Notes under the pieces: generated by a model
Told to the model about the DNA's origin: nothing
What the model saw: only the letters and a program-made list of their open reading frames with translations
Database searches by the model: none
Shown: piece after piece, positions 54,798 to 64,000 of the stretch
Position numbering within the stretch: the stretch's first letter is position 1
How the letters are laid out: every line of letters starts with the position of its first letter
Made by a program: the position numbers and the translations under genes
Assembly (NCBI GenBank): GCA_016490735.1
Contig: JAEMWC010000053.1
Span: 618,501-682,500, forward strand
Direction of reading: 5' to 3'
Source of the DNA: Pachyseris speciosa
Lineage: Eukaryota; Cnidaria; Anthozoa; Scleractinia; Pachyseridae
Length of the DNA: 64,000 nt

Positions 54798-55260
54798 CCC
54801 TTGCTCTTAATATGAAAAACCTTTGAAATCAGGCGTATCCACTCTAAGGCTGTCCTAATGTATAAAATTCTCAATGATCAATGCGCTCCCCATCTGAGAG
54901 ACTCCTTTATAAAGCTTAATGAAAGTGGTAAAATTATAATCTTACGAATCTTGAAACCGACCTTGCACTTGCTAAGCCAAAAACTAATTTTCGTAAGCGA
55001 AGTTTTAAATATAGTGGTGCAATGCTCTGGAACAGTCTTTCCCAAGAGGACAAAACAGCACAATCGCTTTTCGAATTGCCTTCTATTGGGTCACGCTGAT
55101 TCAATGTATAGCAGGATTTTTTTCACCTGACTTATTTAATGTACTGTAACGTATTGCAATTTACTTATAATGTATTGTATTGTGTTTATCTACGCCCCAC
55201 CTGGAAATCAGCAGCTGTTGTGTGTAGCTAGCGTGCTTAAATAAAATTGTATTGTATTGT
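54798..55260 (+). pseudogene. CR1-like LINE, piece C (C-terminus and 3' tail)
   Basis: It encodes IRRIHSKAVLMYKILNDQCA, then PHLRDSFIKLNESG, the conserved LINE C-terminal block, in shifting frames. The tail is (ATTGT)n (55245-55259), a typical CR1-like 3' microsatellite. It completes pieces A and B. Confidence 0.85.
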
Positions 55261-55345
55261 GATGGCAACTTATAAAAAAGACGACTGTTTCCTTCCATGC
55301 GTTCATGCGTGATTTTTACTCTTATTATTTCTGTTCTCTTTCTAG

Positions 55346-55370
55346 ACATCAACTTGTGCTCATGAAAAAT
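55346..55370 (+). pseudogene. Truncated EGF exon start
   Basis: TTTCTAG precedes ACATCAACTTGTGCTCATG, the first few codons of an EGF exon, and then the similarity stops. A complete exon follows 41 bp later. Confidence 0.65.
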
Positions 55371-55409
55371 ATTTACTTTATTTTTTGTTTGTTTGTTGTT
55401 TCTTTTTAA

Positions 55410-55538
<129 letters not shown>

Positions 55539-55812
55539 TGACATCACTGACTTCTATCGCTTAAAGAAGACCCAATACAACACAAATACAATGCGCTGGT
55601 CATGATGACCGCTTACATCATTATTCAGACAAATTCTAATTATTTTGTTAAGGCGGTGTTCAGCCGATTAAAAAAATGGCTTCATCACGCGCGTAAAGTT
55701 AATTCAATGATTTCGCGTTACTTCAATGTTGTTCACAAATGGTTTAGTTCCTTTTTTGAATATGCATGAATGATTTTTACTTTTACTCCTTTTATACTTT
55801 GTCTTTTTTGAG

Positions 55813-55926
55813 ATATCAACGAATGCTTGCCCGACCCATGCCAAAATGAAGCCACATGTGTGGATCTTGTCAACAGTTACCGATGTGATTGTAAATCTGG
55901 ATACACCGGCAGCAACTGCGAAACAA
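55813..55926 (+). CDS. EGF-like exon 4, intact
   Basis: A 114-nt phase 1-1 exon lies between TTTTTTGAG and GTAAGAAAC. It encodes [20 protein letters not shown] and [17 protein letters not shown]. Six cysteines are present. Glu replaces Gly in QNGA, and VNS replaces VGS. The open end of the gene continues to the right, but no further EGF exon is seen in the window. Confidence 0.9.
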
Positions 55927-55945
55927 GTAAGAAACTGTCTTCGTG

Positions 55946-55988
<43 letters not shown>

Positions 55989-56490
55989 TAATAACAATAA
56001 TAATAATGATAATATTTAGACTCGTGATTGTACGGCCAGATTAATGAAAAACACATTGCTCGTTTTTCAAGTGAGTAAATTTGTCAGGCAATTTTATCTT
56101 TCTTACGGTTATGCTCCACATAGTTGTGACTTTAAGAGTTAGGTGGATATAAACTGCACAAAATAGGTACGGATTACGGAATTCTTGAAACCTATGAACG
56201 ACCAAGATGTTTGATTAGGGTTGTATCTTCAGGCACCGTCCACACGTATCCGGATATTTTTGAATACGCAACTTTTTCTATCCGAATACGTCTTCCGTCC
56301 ACACGTGTCCGGCGAATCCGGCATGCGAATCAGCAACTTTTTAATCCGCTCTCCAAAGTGGAAATTTTTGGGTACGCAATGAATTTGGAATCGTGTGGAC
56401 GGTCGAATCCGGATATTTTCAAATCCGATGACATGCAAGTTATTATTCTTTTCTTTGCAAGTCAATTAGCCCTCTTAGCCTCATTTTCAC
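55927..56490. other. Intron, with (AAT)n and a foldback relic
   Basis: (AAT)n lies at 55946-56010. 55927-56205 is paralogous to the intron at 28318-28560. ACCGTCCACACG (56233) and CGTGTGGACGGT (56392) suggest a short-lived hAT-like MITE. Confidence 0.6.
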
Positions 56491-56494
56491 TTAA

Positions 56495-56958
56495 AGTGCC
56501 TATGAAGCGAAATTTGTTTCTCGCTAATTTTAAAGTTTAATCCATAAAACTCAACATTCCAAAATTTGAGGTGCTCTTGATTAAAATCGGCGATTATACA
56601 AACGTTTGAAATTGGGCTATTTTGCCCTCATAAATGGCATTTGAATCGCGCGGCCAAAAAGACACGTGACAATAGCTGTGACGTAATTTTGACGTAATTT
56701 TGGGGACAATTAATCCAACTATTTCACTATAATTCATAAGCGCAAACACATTTTTGTACCCAAAATGACGTCACATTATAGAATTTCGCGAATAAACACG
56801 ACCCAGACTCCTGACCATTTTTAAAGGCAAAATAGCCCAACTTCAAACGCTCGTAAAATCAACAATTTTAATCCCAAGCACCTCAAATTTTGAGATTCTT
56901 GCGTTTTTAGGGGTAAACTTTAAAATTAGCAAGAAACAAATTTCGCTTCATAGGCACT
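56495..56958. mobile_element. TTAA-site MITE (AGTGCCTATGAAGCGAAA ends)
   Basis: It is 464 bp with arms of about 150 bp, and TTAA on both sides (56491-56494 and 56959-56962). The centre pairs GGGCTATTTTGCC with GGCAAAATAGCCC. PiggyBac- or Kolobok-type target site. Confidence 0.9.
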
Positions 56959-57084
56959 TTAAAATTTGTTTTGTATTTTGTACATGTTCACGATGCAAAG
57001 AGGGCTAATTAACTTGCAAACAAACGAATAATAAATGGGCTCAGATTATCTAGTAGGGTCACAGGGAGCCCGAGCGCTAGATAT

Positions 57085-57093
57085 TTATAAGCT

Positions 57094-57126
<33 letters not shown>

Positions 57127-57141
57127 GTAATAATAATAACA
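57085..57141. repeat. (AAT)n microsatellite
   Basis: Clear trinucleotide run with few interruptions. Confidence 0.95.
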
Positions 57142-57235
57142 ATTTTATTTAAACACGGGATCCTTATCACTAAAAATTGGTCTTCTAAAAAGCCGTGCGC
57201 ATTAAACCTAATATATAGATTTAGCCAAGCCTAAA

Positions 57236-58822
57236 AGCGGAGCTCCAGGATAATTATTTTTTTACTGGTATGGCGCAACTTCGCATGGCTTTCCTTGCGC
57301 CAATATTTTATGTTTAGAGCAGTCAACAGGAATTGACCACGGTTCGCATTACGAAGAAATGTTTGATCGTTTAGCCACCCCAACCAACAAAACGTGCACA
57401 GCCGGTAAAAAGCAATCAAATGAACCACCTGAAGTCAAAATTTCAGCGATAATACGCAAAAAAATCGTTCTGTCGACTCTGTCCAGTGTTTGGTCAAACA
57501 TTGTTTGCGCGTTTAGCGACCCAACATTATGTTAGACAACTGACGATGTTGGATGAAAATGTGTGATCGTTAAGCAAGGGCTTTAATCCTTAATTTTACG
57601 AGGGTTCATTGCTATTACGTGTTAATAAGATAATGGCAAAACTTTCTTAACGCTGTTGAGGTACCGAGGTCGAAAAACAGTCAGCCAAGCGGAGTAGAAA
57701 CACTCTTTTTCTTGCAAAGAAAACAACGTAACAAAACAAACAAACAAACAATTCAACTACTTCTTTGCGTCCAAAATGAGTACAGGTGATTATTGTTTAT
57801 ATCCAGTCGAGAGAAAAATACAAGTTTCATTCCTGAACAAAAGTAACAACGATTAAACCAAATGTTAAGCTTCAATTTAGTTAATTTACCTCACTGTCCG
57901 GTGTTGTAGAGTGGTAGAGGTTTCTACCACTTGAAAATACGCAAGCGTCAGTAAAGTAAAAACAAGCATCCGCAAAAATAGCAAACGGTTTGTCCAAAGG
58001 AAGAACTTCTTCCACAAAGTTTGAGCTACTCGTTCCTCCCATTAATGCCGGTGAACTGCTTTCTTGGTGAGCTAAAGGATGCCGCGGTAAAGTGACAGCA
58101 AAGCCCTCGAAGCGTTAAATCATTTTTTTTTCAACCGCACAATCGATCCAAGTTTGAAGTTTTTCTTGTGAAAAATATTTCGCTCTCCCTTTCATCACTT
58201 GAAAATTCACCATCCGCAGTATCTTTTGACAAGTTCTTGATTGTTATGCTTTTTACGCGAATTTAAAGACAAAATTCAATCGAAGATGAAGTTGTTTTGC
58301 TCAAAATGAAGAAAACAACTGAATGTGAAATGACGAGCCGCAGAAAGCGCTTGAAAAATTAAGCCTCGACTTGGTTTGGGTGTCCCACACCTGGTTTGAG
58401 CCTGCGATCCAATTGAAAGCAAGTACCTGGTCAGCGGTCAACTTCAAAAAAAACAGATGACCTTGATGAGGGCTTAACTTGAGCCCGCGATATGGTCACG
58501 TAACACTGGTCAGCGGATATCTTGTCTTGACAGGTGTCAATTGGCTATAAGATGGATGTCCAGTATCAAAGACGTACGCTGTGAACTAGCTGATCAGCTG
58601 GGCCAGGTGGAGTATGGCCGCCATGTTGAATTATTATGATTATTATTAGGATATTATTAATCATTGGGCAACACCACCGTCGCCGTCGCCGTCGTCGTCG
58701 TCGTCGTCGTGCGCGCCCACGAGCAATACCGCTAGCCATTTTTGCCATGAGAAAAGCAGTTGACGGGTTTCTATAGGTATGGTGCTCCGCTTCGCGGCCC
58801 TTCGAGCCGCTGGAGCTCCGCT
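57236..58822 (-). mobile_element. GGAGCTCC-terminus DNA transposon, copy 2
   Basis: The ends AGCGGAGCTCCAG and CTGGAGCTCCGCT are perfect inverted repeats. The body is an inverted, colinear copy of 21493-23070. Landmarks include TTGGCTATAAGATGGATGTC and TTAGCCACCCCAACCAACAA. No transposase was recognised, so it is a non-autonomous member or a deletion derivative. Confidence 0.85.
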
Positions 58823-58931
58823 AATAAATAGTACTTAAAAACTGAGACATAAAAATTACGGACATTGTTTAAAAATCTTATATTCAATGCCAAAAAAATA
58901 CTAATTTAAGTAATTTCTAATTGACAAATCT

Positions 58932-59104
58932 AATGTGGTTTAGCGTTGTCTATTCTCTTATCGACAACGATATTCGTCATCACATTGGTCAAAATGTTGT
59001 GTACTCACGAGGCGCAGCCGAGTGAGTCCACAGCAAATTTTGACCGCTGTGATGACGAATATCGTTGTCGATAAGAATATAGATAGACAACGCTAAACCA
59101 CATT
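58932..59104. mobile_element. Foldback MITE (AATGTGGTTTAGCG ends)
   Basis: AATGTGGTTTAGCGTTGTCT mirrors AGACAACGCTAAACCACATT. The inner arms ATCGACAACGATATTCGTCA match too. It is 173 bp in total. Confidence 0.9.
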
Positions 59105-59294
59105 CGATTTGTTTTTTACCACAATATCAGCGTCAAAGAAAATGTTTATTTCAGGGCGCGAGCTGAAAAAAAGCATTGCGCGAGACGTTGACGCGAGCAG
59201 CGTTGTTTAGACTCTTATCGACAACGGCAAATTAACCAATAAGATTGCGATATTACTAGCAAAGGTGGTAAAATATACAATAGCGGAATAGTAT

Positions 59295-59525
59295 GAGTAA
59301 TCTATACAGCTTATAAATGGAATCGCTTCCAAAAGGACTAAAGAAAGACACAGACACACAGGTAAATCTTAGTTTCCTTTTTTTTTTAATAGTATGAATA
59401 ACATATAAAGATTATAAATGGCATCGCTTCCAAAGGGACCAAAGAAAGACACAGGCATATAGTTAAAATCTTTTCTTTTTATTGTAATAGTTTGAATAAC
59501 CTATAAAGTTTATAAATATCTATCG
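59295..59525. repeat. Tandem repeat, about 105 bp, 2.5 copies
   Basis: TTATAAATGGAATCGCTTCC and GACACAGACACA-like segments recur at 59310 and 59415, then partially near 59505. Confidence 0.8.
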
Positions 59526-60173
59526 CTCGGGATCCCTGTGGTAAGATGTATAATCCCCACAATTATTTTCCTCCTTCGACCATCCCTGTTTTCATGCTAG
59601 GTAACCGTGCCTCTTTGTTGCCAGTCTTTTCGTTTACAGCGAATGGTCAAACAAACGCACTCACTGTCAAAATTTATGGAAAACGAAACCGTGAAGTGGG
59701 TCTCATCGTTCCTGGAGGTCACCTAGCTAGGACAAAACGATGGGAAAGTTTCTGACATATTGAGCATTACAGATAAGAAGATAAATGAGCCCTATATGTA
59801 CTTTGAATTTGAGATAGAAAAAGGTGAAATTGTATTGCTAACCGAGCAAGCATGCAAGAGACTAAAGAAATTGCTTGATTTTACCCTATGGAACGTTTCC
59901 TTGGTTCTTGGGGCGATTCTTGGAGGACGGGGGTTGTCTATTAGAAACGGGCCGTTTACTAGAGGGGAGCGTCTAAAGCAAACTTTACACCTCAGGGTGA
60001 GCGTTTATTAGATACGAGGCGTTTGTGTGACAGTGAGCGTTTATTAGATCATTTACGGTAATAAAAGGTTCCCCGCCCGGGAGAGGGAAAAAGCTAATCT
60101 GGGACTGAAATTATAATTTATAATAATTTGAAAGAGTTGCGATACCTTTGGCAGCGTCTTTAAAGAGTAAACT
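59526..60173. other. Unassigned
   Basis: Two + frames (59546-59755 and 59760-60011) have no recognised domain. Degenerate GAGCGTTTATTAGAT repeats lie at 59995-60050. Confidence 0.4.
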
Positions 60174-61065
60174 CATTACCAGAAATTCGCGTCACTTTTA
60201 TCAGGAGATAATTTATTCATGCTTCACGCGGCCTTTAAAATGGCCGCCGGAGTTACTAAAGAATGTATGAATTTCAACAGAAAACTCCAGATAAATTTAC
60301 CGGTGGCAATGCTACTTATTTTCCGCACGTCGCATATGAAACATAAACGTTTAACGGAGACTGAAACCGTTAAAATCATTCACATTCCCAGCCAGTCGAT
60401 GTTAGGCTTCATTGAGCAAAGCACTACCCTGAGAATGGTCGAAGGCAAGAAATGAAGTAAGAGTTTCTGTCGTTCTCGATACTCGCTAGCCATTATTGAC
60501 ATTATTCAGTTTGACTTAAAAACCAAGCCTTTTTTGCATAAGTCCACTGGTGTAAAGAATTGCTTTAGTTTACCTTTCCCGGCAAATTAAAAGAATTTCT
60601 TCTTAAAACTCAATCCAATAAGTAAAATCATGCCAACGACTGCCTATATATGTGCTTATTTTTCGTCTTAGTTTTTAAATGTGTGTATCTGTTGTTGTTT
60701 CTGTGTTGTTGTTGTCGTAGCTGCTACAATTTGTTTAATTACCTTTCCTTAGCTAGGGGCTAACTAGAAAACTTAAGTTTATATGGCCCCTAGACACCTT
60801 TAAATTGTAATAGTTTAGCTTTTCTTTTCCCTTTTTTACAGATCTAAATTCCTTTAAAAAATGTAATGCTAATTTTAAGAAAAGGTGTAAATAATAAAGA
60901 TTGTTGTTGTTGTAGTTGTAGTTGTTGTTGTTGTTGTCGCTCTCCACGCCTTCACTCAAATGCCGCCATCTTGAAAACTAGTGTGTCTAGCGTGTCTAGA
61001 GTATCTAGTGTGCAACCGCATACCTTTGACTAGCGGGAGCAAAATGTCGCTGATTTCTGGTAATG
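60174..61065. mobile_element. CATTACCAGAAAT-TIR element, copy 2
   Basis: The ends CATTACCAGAAAT and ATTTCTGGTAATG match copy 1 at 26415-27137, and the inner sequence is colinear at both ends. No flanking direct repeat is visible (ACT before, GGC after). A LINE 3' end inserted inside accounts for much of the length difference. Confidence 0.85.
60585..60935 (+). mobile_element. LINE 3' UTR fragment with (GTT)n tail
   Basis: It interrupts the TIR element relative to copy 1. It ends GGTGTAAATAATAAAGATTG followed by (TTG)n, the usual form of a short 5'-truncated LINE insertion. No coding part remains. Confidence 0.7.
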
Positions 61066-61616
61066 GGCGATCGACTAAGTAACGTTGAATTGGAACTAGT
61101 CGTTCGTTGTCCATCACACTATTGGTCCTAACCCAATGCCGGCTTCTCAAATGAAAACGGCGATTATCTAATGGTACAACCCACCGATTAATTTTTGGGC
61201 GATTTTTTTTTAATCGGAGGACGGGTATCAGGCAATATACCCCTTTCGCGTCGATATTCGTTTTCCGATTTTTCGCTTGCAAAAAAAGACAAAACAAAGC
61301 CAGTCTTTTCAAAGTTTATTCAATTTTAAATGGAAGAATTCAATCGCAGTTTAAATAAAATAAACTCAACCAATCAATGCAGCTGTTTACGTCAATCGCA
61401 ATCGTCGTCAGATCACTTTTTTTCAACATTTTCAACTTTCATCTTTCTGTACACAATATGAACATTAATCGCAGGGTCATAAAATAAATAAACCCCTTTC
61501 TGGTTTTCTGGTATATCGGAGGTTGGCTGATAGATTGTTCTCAGTCGCCCTCGAACCTTCGCTTCTGGCCAACTGCTCATTTTTCGGACAATCTATTAGC
61601 CGCGGACATTATCCTC
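61066..61616. other. Unassigned
   Basis: A 118-codon minus frame at 60956-61312 overlaps this and has no recognised domain. Confidence 0.35.
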
Positions 61617-61687
61617 CAACCTCGTTCCCAGGGCTTTTCCCTAGAAAGAAAAATGGCGGCGGGGAAAAGCCCCGGGAACGAGGTTGA
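61617..61687. mobile_element. Tiny foldback (CAACCTCGTTCCCAGGG ends)
   Basis: CAACCTCGTTCCCAGGGCTT mirrors CCGGGAACGAGGTTG over 71 bp. It is related in ends to 37709-37913. Confidence 0.75.
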
Positions 61688-61689
61688 TT

Positions 61690-64000
61690 CTTCTCCAATA
61701 TACCAGCCACCGAAAGGGTTTTATTTACTAAATAGCAACAAAGATATTGACATCCTTGCCATTAACGAATCTAAATTAGACAACTCGATTAACGATCACA
61801 AAGTTTATATACCTGGCTTTGAAATTGTTCGAACAGATCGAGATTTCAACGGTCCAGAGAGAGGGGGGGTGGGGTCTGCTTTTACGTACGTAGTAATCTG
61901 AATTATAAGGTACGGGAGGATCTTCGGAGTGATAGTCTTGAATGTCTTACTGTTGAAATAAGTAAACCTCACTCTAGACCCTTCCTTGTTAGTACTTGGT
62001 ATAGACCTCCTAACTCTCCCCCAGACCTGTTCAATGAGTTTGAAAATTTCATTGGTAAAATCGACAGTTTGAATCTCGAGCTTTATCTTGTCGGCGATAT
62101 GAATGTCAACATGCTATCAGTCAGGTACTGCTTTCCTTCGAAATCAATTGCTTGTGGAGCCAACGAGAGTTACTGCTCAGTCCTAATCTCTGATTGACCT
62201 ATGCATCATCAATACTCCGGATAAAGTGCGCAGTTCAGGAGTCTTGACGTTAGGTATAAGCGACCACTCCCTTGTCTACCTAGTACGCAAAGCCTGTTAT
62301 TCAAAGCGTGGGAGTGCTAAGATTTTTACTAATCGAAGTTTTAAGAACTTCAATAACGAAGAGTTTTTATTAGACGTTGAACAAAGGCAATGGGATGCAA
62401 TCAGTCTTTTCTCTGACCCTAATGAAATGTGGGAAGTCTGAAAAATGAGCTTTTGGACTGCATTGATAAGCATGTCCCCCTAAATACAAAAAGAACTAGA
62501 AACAAGAACTCTCCCTGGATTACATACGAGTTAGTACAAAAAATGCGTAAAAGGGACTTTCTCAAAAAAAAGGGCTGAACAGAGGAAAGATCAGTCCAGT
62601 TGGGCGGCCTACAAGTCTGCTAGAAATGAAGTTTAATTAAAGCTGCTAAACGAAAATATTTTGGCACAAACCTAGTTAACAAAAGAAAAGATCCTCGTAA
62701 AACATGGCAGCTAATTAATGAATTGAACATATAAAATAATGCATTGCTGAAATCGCTATTGGAGAAAACAAAATTAGTTCTGCGCCTGAAATGGCTGAGG
62801 CCTTTAATCACCATTTCGCAAACGTTGGGCATAATTTGGCCAAAGACATCTCCCGGACTGTCAACGAATCAGAATATTATCTCAACCCTACTAATAAAAC
62901 ATATAGTCCCATTAGACTGGTATAGTCCCATTAGACTGGAAGTTAGCTGGAGTTACCCCAGTTTTTAAAAAGGGCAGTAGAGTGACAAGATGTCAACAAT
63001 TATCGGCCAATTTCGATTATTCCTACCGTTGCCAAAGTTTTTGAAAGAATAATCTATGATCAATTCTATAAGTACCTTAATGATAACCATCTTTTAGCCA
63101 ATTGTCAATCTGGTTTGAGATCACTTCATAGCACACTAACAGCTTTGCTTGAAGCAACAAACAGCTGGTCTGTCAATATAGATAACGGTTTTATCAATGG
63201 GGTAATTTCCATTGATTAAACAAAAAGCGTTCGAAACGATAGACCATAAGATCTTTTTAAGCAAGGAAGCTAATTACGGAGTTGAACATGACGCCTTGAA
63301 GTGATTTGACTCTTAACTTACTGATCGCCATCAAAAGTGTTTAGTTAATGGTGAACTATCTGCTGCACTTACTGTCACCTGTGGAGTCCTCCAGGGAAGT
63401 CTTATTGGTCCACTTATCTTCTTGATATACATTAATGACTTGCTAAACTGTCTGACTAAATCTGTACCTCGAATGTATGCTGACGACACAAGTATCAGCA
63501 TTGCTACCAGTAGCCTACCGGAGCTTGAAACGTTAGTAAACAGCGAACTAAGTAACCTTCGTGATTGGCTGAGGGCGAATAGATTTAGCCTAGCTAAATA
63601 TTGCCAAAACTGAGTTAATGATAATAGGCTCGCGTCAAAGACTTGCTAAGACCGTTACTCCCCCATTGAAAATACAGATTGAATAGCAAGAAATAATCAG
63701 AGTTTATGACACTAAATCATTGGGAACATTTATCATGGCCTAAACATGTTAACGAAATTACTAAGTCTATTTCCTCTGGTATAGGTGCACTCAAAAGGCT
63801 AAGCACCTTTGTAAGTGAAGATACGGCTATACGTATTTATAGAGCACTTATTGAACCACATTTCGACTACTGCTCTCCTGTATGGGACGGTCTTAGCAAT
63901 GAATTGGCCGACAAGCTTCAAAAATTACAACATCGCGCTGTTCGGGTTATCACGAAGTGATTATTATTCTAGTGCTACTGCCCTTCGCGCTAGACTTGGC
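61690..64000 (+). pseudogene. APE-RT non-LTR retrotransposon, decayed, runs off window
   Basis: Endonuclease: DIDILAINESKLDNSINDHK and IPGFEIVRTDRDFNGPERGG (61740-61870), then LYLVGDMNVNM in a shifted frame, then SSGVLTLGISDHSLVYLVRK (62230-62290) with the SDH catalytic motif. Linker: KRKYFGTNLVNKRKDPRKTW. RT: NNYRPISIIPTVAKVFERII (63000-63060), then [15 protein letters not shown] in frame, and MYADDTSISIA with YADD at 63476-63487. The thumb has WPKHVNEITKSISSGIGALK and the end of the window FDYCSPVWDGL. At least six frameshifts or stops are present. It belongs to the CR1/L2-like group by domain order. The 3' end lies beyond 64000. Confidence 0.88.

Noticed and set aside
55704..55997. Frame starting MLLLLLLLL
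   Set aside because: Antisense translation of (AAT)n and of the intact EGF exon at 55813.
58566..58748. Frame with RRRRRRRRR
   Set aside because: Product of a CGT-type microsatellite in the transposon end.

Overview
This is a 64 kb stretch of invertebrate animal nuclear DNA, most likely from a cnidarian and probably a stony coral. The reasons are split genes with GT-AG introns, F5/8C (discoidin) and EGF exons, very dense AT-rich transposon remains, tRNA-derived SINEs, Penelope-like elements and hammerhead-ribozyme repeats. The organism is an inference; no rRNA or mitochondrial marker is present. No complete functional gene lies in the window.

One host gene can be followed on the + strand. 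It has the 3' exon of a discoidin domain (21112-21253), then a series of 114-nt EGF exons in phase 1-1. Four EGF exons are intact (24270, 29207, 55411, 55813) and at least five are decayed copies (25334, 26368/27138, 27532, about 28262, 55346). Together they look like part of a secreted or cell-surface discoidin/EGF adhesion-type protein. Intron sequence is shared between exon copies, which shows that the array grew by tandem duplication.

The rest is a nest of mobile elements. From 3690 to 18747 lies a dead Gypsy LTR retrotransposon with 189-bp LTRs and a GTTAG target duplication. Its pol gene is split by a 10.4 kb insert (7665-18019), which is itself split by a 7.2 kb CACAG...CTGTG element (10826-18001). 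From 29321 to 55410 one EGF intron has swollen to 26 kb. It holds a tRNA-like tandem array, a head-to-head Penelope-like element, and one CR1-like LINE cut into three pieces (34735-35178, 47938-48848, 54798-55260). The two cuts are a 12.8 kb composite insert and a 5.95 kb element with long inverted repeats. The 12.8 kb insert contains a 4.9 kb long-TIR element, a THAP/DDE transposase pseudogene, a second rearranged Penelope-like element and a palindrome carrying two hammerhead ribozymes. The right end (61690-64000) is a decayed APE-RT LINE that runs off the window.

The observations most worth checking are four. First, two full type I hammerhead ribozymes face each other in a 188-bp-arm palindrome (46305-46711). 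Second, a TIR element sits inside an EGF exon with no target duplication: the flanking pieces add up to exactly 114 nt. Third, the clean nesting order allows relative dating of the insertions. Fourth, two Penelope-like elements each show an internal inversion.
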